A DNA stretch of 64,000 bases from Dryocola sp051307055. Lineage in GTDB: Bacteria; Pseudomonadota; Gammaproteobacteria; Enterobacterales; Enterobacteriaceae. Under the pieces are notes generated by a model. That model was not told the DNA's origin. It did no database searches and worked only from the letters and a program-made list of their open reading frames with translations. Numbering within the stretch: the stretch's first letter is position 1; each line of letters opens with the position of its first letter. This document shows, one piece after another, positions 25,854 to 34,356 of the stretch. Position numbers and translations under genes: made by a program. The stretch is taken from positions 930,001 to 994,000 of the forward strand of contig NZ_CP149994.1 in assembly GCF_051307055.1 (NCBI RefSeq). Direction: 5' to 3'.

Positions 25854-27128
25854 ATGACAGATAAGCGCAAAGACGGTTCAGGTAAACTTCTGTACTGCTC
25901 TTTTTGCGGCAAAAGCCAGCATGAAGTGCGCAAACTGATTGCCGGACCGTCAGTGTATATCTGCGATGAGTGTGTCGACTTATGTAACGACATTATTCGC
26001 GAAGAGATCAAAGAAGTAGCGCCGCATCGCGAGCGTAGCGCGCTGCCGACGCCGCATGAAATCCGTCATCATCTGGATGACTACGTCATCGGTCAGGAAC
26101 AGGCGAAAAAGGTCCTGGCGGTGGCGGTTTATAACCACTACAAACGTCTGCGCAACGGCGACAGCACCAACGGTATCGAACTGGGTAAAAGTAACATTCT
26201 GCTCATCGGGCCGACAGGCAGCGGGAAAACGCTGCTGGCTGAAACCCTGGCGCGTTTGCTGGATGTGCCATTCACTATGGCAGACGCCACCACGCTTACC
26301 GAAGCGGGCTATGTCGGTGAAGATGTGGAAAACATCATCCAGAAGCTGCTGCAGAAATGCGACTACGACGTGCAAAAAGCGCAGCGCGGTATCGTCTATA
26401 TCGATGAGATTGACAAAATCTCCCGCAAATCTGACAACCCGTCCATCACCCGCGATGTTTCCGGTGAAGGCGTGCAGCAGGCGTTGCTGAAGCTGATCGA
26501 AGGCACCGTGGCCGCGGTGCCACCGCAGGGCGGCCGTAAGCATCCGCAGCAAGAATTTCTGCAGGTTGATACTTCCAAAATTCTGTTTATCTGCGGCGGC
26601 GCGTTTGCAGGCCTCGACAAAGTGATTGCTAATCGTGTTGAAACCGGTTCAGGTATCGGCTTTGGCGCGACGGTTAAAGGCAAGTCTGAGAAGGCGAGCG
26701 AAGGCCAGCTGCTCGGCCAGGTAGAGCCAGAAGATCTGATCAAATTCGGCCTTATCCCTGAGTTCATCGGCCGTTTACCGGTGGTTGCTACGCTGAGCGA
26801 GCTGAGCGAAGAAGCGCTGATCCAGATCCTGAAAGAGCCGAAAAACGCCCTGACCAAACAGTATCAGGCGTTGTTTAATCTTGAAGGCGTGGAGCTGGAA
26901 TTCCGCGACGAAGCGCTGGATGCTATCGCTAAGAAAGCGATGGCGCGTAAAACCGGCGCCCGTGGCCTACGCTCTATCGTTGAAGGCGCGCTGCTTGATA
27001 CCATGTACGACCTTCCTTCCATGGAAGATGTCGAAAAAGTGGTGATCGACGAGGCGGTTATAGACGACCAGACCAAGCCGCTATTAATTTACGGCAAGCC
27101 GGAAGCACAACAGGCATCCGGTGAATAA
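25854..27128 (+). CDS. clpX: ClpX, AAA+ unfoldase of the ClpXP protease
   Basis: Unfolds tagged substrates and feeds them to ClpP. It is 424 aa, the E. coli length. The N-terminal zinc-binding domain has the four cysteines of YCSFCGK and CDECVDLC. Walker A is GPTGSGKTLLAETLA, Walker B IVYIDEIDKI, and the pore loop lies in TEAGYVGEDVENI. The IGF loop that docks to ClpP is present as GIGFGATV. Followed by a terminator. Confidence 0.98.
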   Translation: MTDKRKDGSGKLLYCSFCGKSQHEVRKLIAGPSVYICDECVDLCNDIIREEIKEVAPHRERSALPTPHEIRHHLDDYVIGQEQAKKVLAVAVYNHYKRLRNGDSTNGIELGKSNILLIGPTGSGKTLLAETLARLLDVPFTMADATTLTEAGYVGEDVENIIQKLLQKCDYDVQKAQRGIVYIDEIDKISRKSDNPSITRDVSGEGVQQALLKLIEGTVAAVPPQGGRKHPQQEFLQVDTSKILFICGGAFAGLDKVIANRVETGSGIGFGATVKGKSEKASEGQLLGQVEPEDLIKFGLIPEFIGRLPVVATLSELSEEALIQILKEPKNALTKQYQALFNLEGVELEFRDEALDAIAKKAMARKTGARGLRSIVEGALLDTMYDLPSMEDVEKVVIDEAVIDDQTKPLLIYGKPEAQQASGE

Positions 27129-27156
27129 TTCGCCAAAATAACCAGTCAGTTAGTTG

Positions 27157-27190
27157 AAAAAGGGGGATTTTTATCCCCCTTTTATTTTTC
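27157..27190 (+). terminator. Terminator of clpX
   Basis: AAAAGGGGGA (27158-27167) pairs perfectly with TCCCCCTTTT (27174-27183), followed by ATTTTT. Confidence 0.85.
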
Positions 27191-27204
27191 CTGCATTTCC
27201 GGCA

Positions 27205-27232
27205 TTGAATGCTCGGGAAACATCCCCATATA
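27205..27232 (+). promoter_or_regulatory. Heat-shock (sigma32) promoter of lon
   Basis: TTGAA (27205-27209) and CCCCATATA (27224-27232), 14 bases apart, closely match the E. coli lon heat-shock promoter. The start codon is about 150 bases downstream. Confidence 0.8.
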
Positions 27233-27380
27233 CTGACTTACTTGTTGGTGATGCCATGATACTGTCATCGAGCCGCAGGGACGTTGGCTGCGCCCACGCG
27301 CCTGTAACCCGAATGACTTAAGGTATAAGCAGAGGACATCGCCCCATCACCTGGCGGAAATTAAACTAAGAGAGAGCTCT

Positions 27381-29735
27381 ATGAATCCTGAGCGTTCTGA
27401 ACGCATTGAAATCCCCGTATTGCCATTGCGCGATGTGGTGGTTTATCCGCACATGGTTATTCCATTGTTTGTCGGGCGTGAAAAATCCATTCGCTGCCTG
27501 GAAGCAGCCATGGACCACGATAAAAAAATCATGCTGGTGGCGCAAAAAGAGGCCTCAACGGATGAGCCGGGTGTGAATGACCTGTTCTCGGTGGGCACCG
27601 TTGCCTCTATTTTGCAGATGCTGAAACTGCCAGACGGTACGGTAAAAGTGCTGGTGGAAGGTTTGCAGCGTGCGCGCATTACCACGTTGTCTGACAATGG
27701 CGATCATTTCGCAGCCCAGGCCGAATACCTTGACTCGCCGGTTATTGAAGAGCGCGAGCAGGAAGTGCTGGTACGCACGGCCATTAACCAGTTTGAAGGC
27801 TACATCAAGCTGAACAAAAAAATCCCGCCAGAAGTGCTGACATCGCTTAACAGCATCGACGATCCTGCACGTCTGGCAGACACCATCGCTGCACATATGC
27901 CGTTGAAATTAACGGATAAACAATCAGTGCTTGAGATGTCCGATATTAACGAACGTCTTGAATATCTGATGGCGATGATGGAATCGGAAATCGATCTGCT
28001 GCAGGTTGAAAAACGCATTCGCAACCGCGTTAAAAAGCAGATGGAAAAGAGCCAGCGCGAATACTATCTGAATGAGCAAATGAAAGCGATTCAGAAAGAG
28101 CTGGGCGAAATGGACGACGCGCCGGACGAAAACGAAGCGCTGAAACGCAAAATCGACGCGGCGAAAATGCCGAAAGAGGCGCGTGAGAAAACCGAAGCGG
28201 AACTGCAAAAACTGAAAATGATGTCGCCGATGTCTGCGGAAGCAACCGTGGTACGCGGCTATATCGACTGGATGGTGCAGGTGCCGTGGAACGCGCGCAG
28301 CAAGGTGAAAAAAGATCTGCGCCAGGCGCAGGAAGTTCTGGATACCGACCACTACGGCCTGGAACGCGTGAAAGATCGCATTCTGGAATACCTCGCAGTG
28401 CAGAGCCGCGTTAACAAGCTCAAAGGGCCAATCCTGTGTCTGGTAGGGCCTCCTGGCGTGGGTAAAACCTCTTTGGGTCAGTCCATCGCCAGAGCGACGG
28501 GACGCAAATATATCCGTATGGCGCTGGGCGGCGTGCGTGATGAAGCTGAAATTCGCGGCCACCGTCGCACCTACATCGGATCGATGCCGGGCAAGCTGAT
28601 TCAGAAAATGGCGAAAGTGGGCGTTAAAAACCCGCTGTTCCTGCTTGATGAGATCGACAAAATGTCTTCGGATATGCGTGGCGATCCGGCGTCAGCTCTG
28701 CTGGAAGTTCTGGATCCAGAACAGAACGTCGCCTTTAACGATCACTACCTTGAGGTGGATTACGACCTCAGCGACGTGATGTTTGTTGCCACCTCCAACT
28801 CGATGAACATTCCGGCTCCGTTGCTGGATCGTATGGAGGTTATCCGTCTTTCCGGTTATACCGAAGACGAGAAGCTGAACATTGCCAAACAGCACCTGCT
28901 GCCGAAGCAGATTGAACGTAACGCCCTGAAAAAGAGCGAGCTGACGGTAGAAGATAGCGCCATCACCGGCATTATCCGTTACTACACTCGTGAGGCCGGC
29001 GTGCGTAGCCTGGAGCGTGAAATCTCCAAACTGTGCCGTAAAGCGGTGAAGCAGCTTCTGCTGGATAAAACGCTCAAGCACATCACCATCAACGGCGATA
29101 ACCTGAAAGATTTCCTTGGGGTTCAGCGCTTTGATTATGGACGTGCAGACAGTGAAAACCGCGTAGGGCAGGTAACGGGTCTGGCGTGGACGGAAGTGGG
29201 CGGCGATCTGCTGACTATCGAAACCGCGTGCGTGCCGGGGAAAGGCAAGCTGACCTACACCGGTTCGTTAGGCGAAGTTATGCAGGAATCTATCCAGGCC
29301 GCCCTGACCGTGGTTCGCGCGCGTGCGGAAAAACTGGGCATCAACGGCGACTTCTACGAAAAACGTGATATTCACGTTCACGTACCGGAAGGCGCGACGC
29401 CGAAAGATGGCCCAAGTGCGGGTATCGCAATGTGTACCGCGCTGGTTTCCTGCCTGACAGGCAACCCGGTACGTGCAGATGTGGCAATGACGGGTGAAAT
29501 TACGCTGCGTGGCCAGGTTCTGCCGATTGGTGGCCTGAAAGAAAAACTGCTTGCAGCTCATCGCGGCGGGATTAAAACCGTGCTGATTCCGGATGAAAAT
29601 AAACGCGATCTGGAGGAGATTCCGGAAAATGTGATTGCCGATCTGGATATTCACCCGGTAAAACGTATCGAGGAAGTTCTGGCGCTTGCGTTGCAGAATG
29701 AGCCCTACGGAATGCAGGTTGTAACCGCAAAATAG
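27381..29735 (+). CDS. lon: Lon, ATP-dependent AAA+ serine protease
   Basis: Degrades misfolded proteins and short-lived regulators. It is 784 aa, identical in length to E. coli Lon. Domains in order: N-terminal substrate-recognition domain (about 1-310) with coiled coil, AAA+ module with Walker A GPPGVGKTSLGQS and Walker B PLFLLDEIDKM, and the C-terminal protease domain with the catalytic serine in PKDGPSAGIAM and the lysine in GLKEKLLAAHRGG. It has its own heat-shock promoter and terminator. hupB follows. Confidence 0.98.
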   Translation: MNPERSERIEIPVLPLRDVVVYPHMVIPLFVGREKSIRCLEAAMDHDKKIMLVAQKEASTDEPGVNDLFSVGTVASILQMLKLPDGTVKVLVEGLQRARITTLSDNGDHFAAQAEYLDSPVIEEREQEVLVRTAINQFEGYIKLNKKIPPEVLTSLNSIDDPARLADTIAAHMPLKLTDKQSVLEMSDINERLEYLMAMMESEIDLLQVEKRIRNRVKKQMEKSQREYYLNEQMKAIQKELGEMDDAPDENEALKRKIDAAKMPKEAREKTEAELQKLKMMSPMSAEATVVRGYIDWMVQVPWNARSKVKKDLRQAQEVLDTDHYGLERVKDRILEYLAVQSRVNKLKGPILCLVGPPGVGKTSLGQSIARATGRKYIRMALGGVRDEAEIRGHRRTYIGSMPGKLIQKMAKVGVKNPLFLLDEIDKMSSDMRGDPASALLEVLDPEQNVAFNDHYLEVDYDLSDVMFVATSNSMNIPAPLLDRMEVIRLSGYTEDEKLNIAKQHLLPKQIERNALKKSELTVEDSAITGIIRYYTREAGVRSLEREISKLCRKAVKQLLLDKTLKHITINGDNLKDFLGVQRFDYGRADSENRVGQVTGLAWTEVGGDLLTIETACVPGKGKLTYTGSLGEVMQESIQAALTVVRARAEKLGINGDFYEKRDIHVHVPEGATPKDGPSAGIAMCTALVSCLTGNPVRADVAMTGEITLRGQVLPIGGLKEKLLAAHRGGIKTVLIPDENKRDLEEIPENVIADLDIHPVKRIEEVLALALQNEPYGMQVVTAK

Positions 29736-29768
29736 TGACCTGACGCAAATACAGTCAATAAAATCGAC

Positions 29769-29804
29769 GCTGGCAGGTGAATTGTCACTTGCCAGCTTTT
29801 TTTT
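29769..29804 (+). terminator. Terminator of lon
   Basis: A 12-bp stem (29769-29780 with 29785-29796, one mismatch) with loop ATTG is followed by eight T residues. Confidence 0.85.
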
Positions 29805-29944
29805 GTGTCGCTAAGTTAGACAGCGGTCAGGTATGTCACCAATTACGGATGTTGTGCGGCTATGACAGGCCTGATATAACTGCTGCGCGGTCGTGCTTTG
29901 AAGGAAACGGGTACGATATAAATAATAACGAGAGGAAGAGAAGA

Positions 29945-30217
29945 GTGAATAAATCTCAACTGATAGACAAAATTGCCGCAGGTGCTGATATTTCTAAAGC
30001 CGCGGCTGGACGTGCGTTAGATGCTGTTATCGCTTCTGTTACTGAATCTCTGCAGTCCGGGGAAGACGTAGCACTGGTTGGCTTTGGTACTTTTGCTGTT
30101 AAAGAGCGTGCTGCCCGTACAGGCCGTAATCCTCAGACCGGTAAAGAAATCACCATCGCTGCAGCGAAAGTCCCAGGGTTCCGTGCGGGTAAAGCGCTGA
30201 AAGACGCGGTTAACTGA
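29945..30217 (+). CDS. hupB: HupB, DNA-binding protein HU-beta
   Basis: Nucleoid-associated HU subunit that bends DNA, 90 aa. Translation starts at GTG (29945) after AGAGGAAGAG, as in E. coli; the upstream open frame is not coding. The DNA-contacting arm GTFAVKERAARTGRNPQTGKE, with the proline that intercalates, is complete. Confidence 0.97.
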   Translation: MNKSQLIDKIAAGADISKAAAGRALDAVIASVTESLQSGEDVALVGFGTFAVKERAARTGRNPQTGKEITIAAAKVPGFRAGKALKDAVN

Positions 30218-30621
30218 GTTTTCGACCAGTTAATACCTTCTGATTGTTAGATTTCAGGTTACAGGCAGGCGGCAAGGGAGTGACAAAATCGGCGTAAGCC
30301 TTTTTGAACAGCGCCTGCAGCGGTCCGTAGGGGAATAATCCCCGGCACTTACTTCAGTAAGTAACTGGGATGAGGGTGTGCAGACAACACCTCTGTAACC
30401 TGAAGGATGGCGGGCAGAACCGTAAAGCTTTGTCAGGGCGCATCAACAGATGTGCCTTTTTTGTTTCTGGCGTCCTAATTTTACGCATGCCTGATGATTT
30501 GGGACGGGTTTCTTGTCACAATACCCTCTTGCGCGCAGTGGCGAGTAACGAGCGTTCGCAAGGATGCCATGACGACTGCGCAGGGTTTACCAATCACACT
30601 ACAGCGGAGTGTTGTTACACC
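30218..30621 (+). other. hupB-ppiD intergenic region with structured RNA and terminator
   Basis: This 404-base gap has no convincing gene. It contains CTTACT/AGTAAG (about 30348-30361), a GAGGGTGT/ACACCTC pairing (about 30373-30393), and a rho-independent terminator where GGCGCATC (30437-30444) pairs with GATGTGCC (30449-30456), ending in six T residues. The terminator is about 220 bases after hupB, so the transcript has an unusually long structured 3' region or a separate small RNA. The ppiD promoter should lie between 30463 and 30621. Confidence 0.55.
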
Positions 30622-32496
30622 ATGATGGACAATTTACGCGCGGCGGCAAACCACGTCGTGCTCAAGATCATTCTGGGTTTGATTATCGTCTCTTTCATTT
30701 TGACCGGCGTGGGTAATTATCTGATTGGCGGCAGCGCCAATTACGCCGCAAAAGTGAATGACCAGGAGATTGGTCGTGGGCAGTTCGAAAATGCGGTAGC
30801 CAGCGAACGTAATCGCCAGCAACAGCAATTAGGTGAACAGTTCTCAGCGCTGGCTTCCAGCGAAGGCTACATGAAGCAGATGCGTCAGCAGGTGCTGTCT
30901 CGCATGATCGACGAAGCCCTGATGGATCAGTACGCTAAACACCTCGGTCTGGGCATCAGCGATGAGCAAATCAAACAGGCCATTTTTAAAGAGCCGGCAT
31001 TCCAGAACAACGGTAAATTCGACAACGCCCGCTATAAAGCCATCATCGGCAATATGGGGATGACGGCGGAACAGTACGCGCAAGCGCTGCGTAACCAGTT
31101 GACCACACAGCAGCTTATCAGCGCCGTTGTGGGCACAGACTTTATGCTCACCGGCGAAACCGATGAGCTGGCCGCGCTGGTGGCCCAGGAACGCCTGGTG
31201 CGTGAAGCCACCATCGATGTGAACGCGCTGGCATCGAAGCAGGAAGTGACCGAGCAGGAAATCACCAGCAGCTACGAGCAGAACAAAAACAGCTACGTCG
31301 CGCCTGAACAGTTTAAAGTCAGCTATATCAAGCTTGACGCTGCCTCAATGCAGGAAACAGCAACGGATGCGGATATTCAGTCTTACTACGACCAGCATCA
31401 GGATGAATTCACCCAGCCGCAGCGTAACCGCTACAGCGTGATTCAGACCAAAACTGAAGCGGAAGCAAAAGCTGTTCTCGAGGCGTTGCACAAAGGCGGC
31501 GACTTTGCGGCGCTGGCGAAAGAGAAATCAGCCGACATTATTTCTGCCCGTAACGGCGGCGACATGGGCTGGCTGGAGCCGGGCACAACGCCTGACGAAT
31601 TGAAAAATGCCGGTCTGAAAGAAAAGGGCCAGCTGTCTGGCGTCATTAAATCTTCCGTTGGCTTCCTGGTGGTTCGCCTGGATGATGTGCAACCAGCGCA
31701 AACCAAACCGCTGGCTGAGGTTCACGATGCGATTGCAGACAAAGTAAAACAGGATAAAGCCCTGGACGCGTACTATGCGCTGCAACAGAAAGTGAGCGAC
31801 GCGGCAAGCAACGATAACGAATCCCTGGCGGGTGCCGAACAGGTTGCGGGCGTTAAGGCCGTTGAGACGGGCTGGTTTGGTCACGATAACCTGCCGGCCG
31901 AGCTAAACTTCAAACCTGTTTCAGACGCTATTTTCAATGGCGGTCTGGTAGGCGAGAACGGCACGCCGGGAAGCAACTCTGACATTATCACCGTTGACGG
32001 TGACCGCGCGTTCGTTCTGCGCGTAACAGAGCATAAAGCCGAAGCCGTTAAGCCTCTGGCTGAAGTGCGCGAGCAGGTTATCGCTCAGGTTAAACATCAG
32101 AAAGCCGAACAGCAGGCAAAACTGCAGGCGGACAAGCTGCTTACTGAGCTGAAGCAGGGCAAAGGTGAAGCGGCGATGGAAGCCGCAGGGCTAAGCTTTG
32201 GCGCAGCCAAAACGCTGACCCGTACAGGCCAGGATCCGATAAGCCAGGCGGCCTTCACGCTGCCGTTGCCCGCTAAAGACCAGCCGGGTTACGGCGTGGC
32301 CAACGACATGCAGGGCAACGTGGTGCTGTTAGCCCTGGACGAAGTGAAAGCCGGCACCATGCCTGCGGAACAGAAAAAAGCGATGGTCCAGGGTATTACC
32401 CAGAACAACGCCCAAATCGCCTTTGAAGCGCTGATGACCAATCTGCGTAAAGAAGCGAAGATTAAAATGGGCGATATCGTCGACCAGCAGCAGTAA
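30622..32496 (+). CDS. ppiD: PpiD, periplasmic folding chaperone anchored in the inner membrane
   Basis: Parvulin-type chaperone near the Sec translocon. The start at 30622 (MMDNLRAAANHVVLKIILG) gives 624 aa, E. coli 623; the longer open frame from 30370 is not coding because a terminator lies inside it. One N-terminal helix (about 14-36), then SurA-like helical regions and a parvulin domain (about 265-360: RNRYSVIQTKTEAEAKAVLE, SADIISARNGGDMGWLEPG). Followed by a short terminator. Confidence 0.96.
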   Translation: MMDNLRAAANHVVLKIILGLIIVSFILTGVGNYLIGGSANYAAKVNDQEIGRGQFENAVASERNRQQQQLGEQFSALASSEGYMKQMRQQVLSRMIDEALMDQYAKHLGLGISDEQIKQAIFKEPAFQNNGKFDNARYKAIIGNMGMTAEQYAQALRNQLTTQQLISAVVGTDFMLTGETDELAALVAQERLVREATIDVNALASKQEVTEQEITSSYEQNKNSYVAPEQFKVSYIKLDAASMQETATDADIQSYYDQHQDEFTQPQRNRYSVIQTKTEAEAKAVLEALHKGGDFAALAKEKSADIISARNGGDMGWLEPGTTPDELKNAGLKEKGQLSGVIKSSVGFLVVRLDDVQPAQTKPLAEVHDAIADKVKQDKALDAYYALQQKVSDAASNDNESLAGAEQVAGVKAVETGWFGHDNLPAELNFKPVSDAIFNGGLVGENGTPGSNSDIITVDGDRAFVLRVTEHKAEAVKPLAEVREQVIAQVKHQKAEQQAKLQADKLLTELKQGKGEAAMEAAGLSFGAAKTLTRTGQDPISQAAFTLPLPAKDQPGYGVANDMQGNVVLLALDEVKAGTMPAEQKKAMVQGITQNNAQIAFEALMTNLRKEAKIKMGDIVDQQQ

Positions 32497-32540
32497 TTCT
32501 CAGCGTTTCGCGCAATTCGTTGCAACGTAGTGCAACAACT

Positions 32541-32564
32541 AAAGGCCGCCTTCGCGGCCTTTTC
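32541..32564 (+). terminator. Terminator of ppiD
   Basis: AAAGGCCGC (32541-32549) pairs with GCGGCCTTT (32554-32562) around CTTC, followed by a short T stretch. Confidence 0.75.
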
Positions 32565-32646
32565 CACATTTTGACTTTGGCATTTGTTCCTGTTTTTTCT
32601 CCCCGGTAAGGTAGCCTCGCTGCCAAACACACAAGGAGGAAACAGC

Positions 32647-33033
32647 ATGAAGTCAGGAATAAAAGCTTTTTGTCTTACCTTAACGCTTATCGGCGCAGGT
32701 GTTTACTCACCGGCTCATGCGGTTCCCGCAACTGCAAAAACCGCCGCCACCGCGCAGATCGCCACTACGGCTGAAAGTAGCGCGGCCAAAGCTTCCACGT
32801 CCAAAGCAGCCGACCAGAAAACGACGAATGTCAGCGACGGCGTGGTGAGTATCAACACGGCAAGCGCCGAAGAAATCGCCCAGGTCATTAATGGGGTTGG
32901 GCTGAAAAAAGCTCAGGCTATCGTAAGCTACCGCGAAGAGTACGGGCCGTTTAAAGAGCTGGACCAACTGCAGGAGGTGCCGGGAATCGGCAGCGCGCTG
33001 GTAGAGCGTAACCGCGCGCGCATCAAACTTTGA
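32647..33033 (+). CDS. ybaV: YbaV, periplasmic helix-hairpin-helix protein (ComEA-like)
   Basis: 128 aa (E. coli 123). An N-terminal signal peptide ends near SPAHA (residues 1-23), followed by an alanine- and threonine-rich linker and a C-terminal double helix-hairpin-helix (about 70-128: SINTASAEEIAQVINGVG, LQEVPGIGSALVERNRARI), the ComEA DNA-binding fold. Related ComEA proteins bind DNA during uptake; the role here is not known. AAGGAGG precedes the ATG at 32647. Confidence 0.95.
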   Translation: MKSGIKAFCLTLTLIGAGVYSPAHAVPATAKTAATAQIATTAESSAAKASTSKAADQKTTNVSDGVVSINTASAEEIAQVINGVGLKKAQAIVSYREEYGPFKELDQLQEVPGIGSALVERNRARIKL

Positions 33034-33150
33034 TGGATAGTGCGCATCGGCTCGCGTAGTCGGAAAGTTTTGCTACGCTAAAAAACAGGTCGTACCAGTT
33101 GGCGCGGCCTGAATCTTACCTGCTAACTAAAATTAAAAGGTCATCGCGCT

Positions 33151-33549
33151 ATGCAGACACAAATCAAAGTTCGTGGTTATCACATGGATGTTTACCAGCA
33201 TGTGAATAATGCCCGCTATCTGGAGTTCCTTGAAGAAGCCCGCTGGGAGGGCCTGGAGAAAACGACAGGTTTTCAGTGGATGACGGAGCACAACATCGCT
33301 TTCATCGTCGTGAATATCAACATCAGCTACCGTCGGCCAGCGGTGCTTGGCGATGTGCTGCGCATCACCAGCAACCTGCAGCAATTAAGCGGCAAAAGCG
33401 GCGTATTAAGCCAGGTCGTCACGCTTGAGCCGGAAGGGCAGGCCGTGGCGGATGCGCTGCTGACTTTTGTCTGCATAGACCTGAAGACCCAAAAGGCCGT
33501 GCCCATTGAGGGGGAATTGCGTGAAAAGCTGGAGCAGATGATGGAGTAA
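33151..33549 (+). CDS. fadM: FadM, long-chain acyl-CoA thioesterase
   Basis: Hotdog-fold thioesterase of 132 aa, the E. coli length; releases acyl groups that stall beta-oxidation. The motif YQHVNNARYLEFLEEARWE carries the active-site aspartate and helix of the 4HBT family. Upstream of and convergent with queC. Confidence 0.97.
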   Translation: MQTQIKVRGYHMDVYQHVNNARYLEFLEEARWEGLEKTTGFQWMTEHNIAFIVVNINISYRRPAVLGDVLRITSNLQQLSGKSGVLSQVVTLEPEGQAVADALLTFVCIDLKTQKAVPIEGELREKLEQMME

Positions 33550-33587
33550 AGCGCAGGGCGTGGCAGACGCCACGCCCGAAGTCTGGC

Positions 33588-34283
33588 TTAGTTAAGGCCG
33601 GTTTTCTGCTTCATTGCGGCCATCACCGCGGCTTTGTCGGCCAGATAGCGGTTGAGGCCGTTGGCGCGCAGGTTACAGGCGGCGCACTTCCCGCAGCCTT
33701 CGCCCTTTATGCCGTTGTAACAGGTGAGGGTCTGGCTGCGCACCAGCTCAAGCTGCTGCCAGTAGTCCGCCAGCGCCCAGGTTTCAGCTTTATCAAGCCA
33801 CATCAGCGGCGTTTCAAAGCGGATATCACGCGCCAGGCCCAGGCTTACCGCATGATTTAGCGCTTTTACGAATTCGTCCCGGCAGTCCGGGTAGCCCGAG
33901 AAGTCGGTTTCGCAAACGCCGGTAATAACGGCTTCGGCTTCAACCTGCCAGGCATAAATCGCCGTGAGGGTCAGAAACAGGATGTTACGGCCCGGCACGA
34001 AAGTGTCCGGAATGCCGCTTTCCGCTGGATTGTAATCCGGCACCGGAATGCTGTCGCGAGTCAGGCTGCTGACGGCCAGTTCGTTCAGCACCGTAACGTC
34101 CAGCACCTTGTGGGCGCGGGCGCCCAGCTTCAGCGCAAGCTCACGCGCAACGTCGATCTCAGCACGATGGCGCTGACCATAATCAAACGTCACGCAGTGT
34201 ACTTCATCATACTGTTGTAAAGCCTGAATCAGGCAGGTGGTGGAATCTTGTCCACCGCTGAAGACGACAACCGCACGTTTCAT
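33588..34283 (-). CDS. queC: QueC, 7-cyano-7-deazaguanine synthase
   Basis: Converts carboxy-deazaguanine to preQ0 in queuosine tRNA modification. It is 231 aa as in E. coli. The PP-loop ATP pyrophosphatase motif VFSGGQDSTTCL is at the N terminus, and the zinc-binding cysteines lie in TCYNGIKGEGCGKCAACNLR. Its stop is about 40 bases from that of fadM. Confidence 0.98.
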   Translation of the reverse strand: MKRAVVVFSGGQDSTTCLIQALQQYDEVHCVTFDYGQRHRAEIDVARELALKLGARAHKVLDVTVLNELAVSSLTRDSIPVPDYNPAESGIPDTFVPGRNILFLTLTAIYAWQVEAEAVITGVCETDFSGYPDCRDEFVKALNHAVSLGLARDIRFETPLMWLDKAETWALADYWQQLELVRSQTLTCYNGIKGEGCGKCAACNLRANGLNRYLADKAAVMAAMKQKTGLN

Positions 34284-34356
34284 GAGTAATCCTGTAATCC
34301 AGAAGTAATTTTACGGACGCTATGGTAACGCCCCCGCGTGCGGCTGCCCAGCTTCT

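Noticed and set aside
30370..30621. N-terminal extension of ppiD by 84 codons
   Set aside because: A rho-independent terminator lies inside it, and homology to E. coli PpiD begins at MMDNLR (30622).
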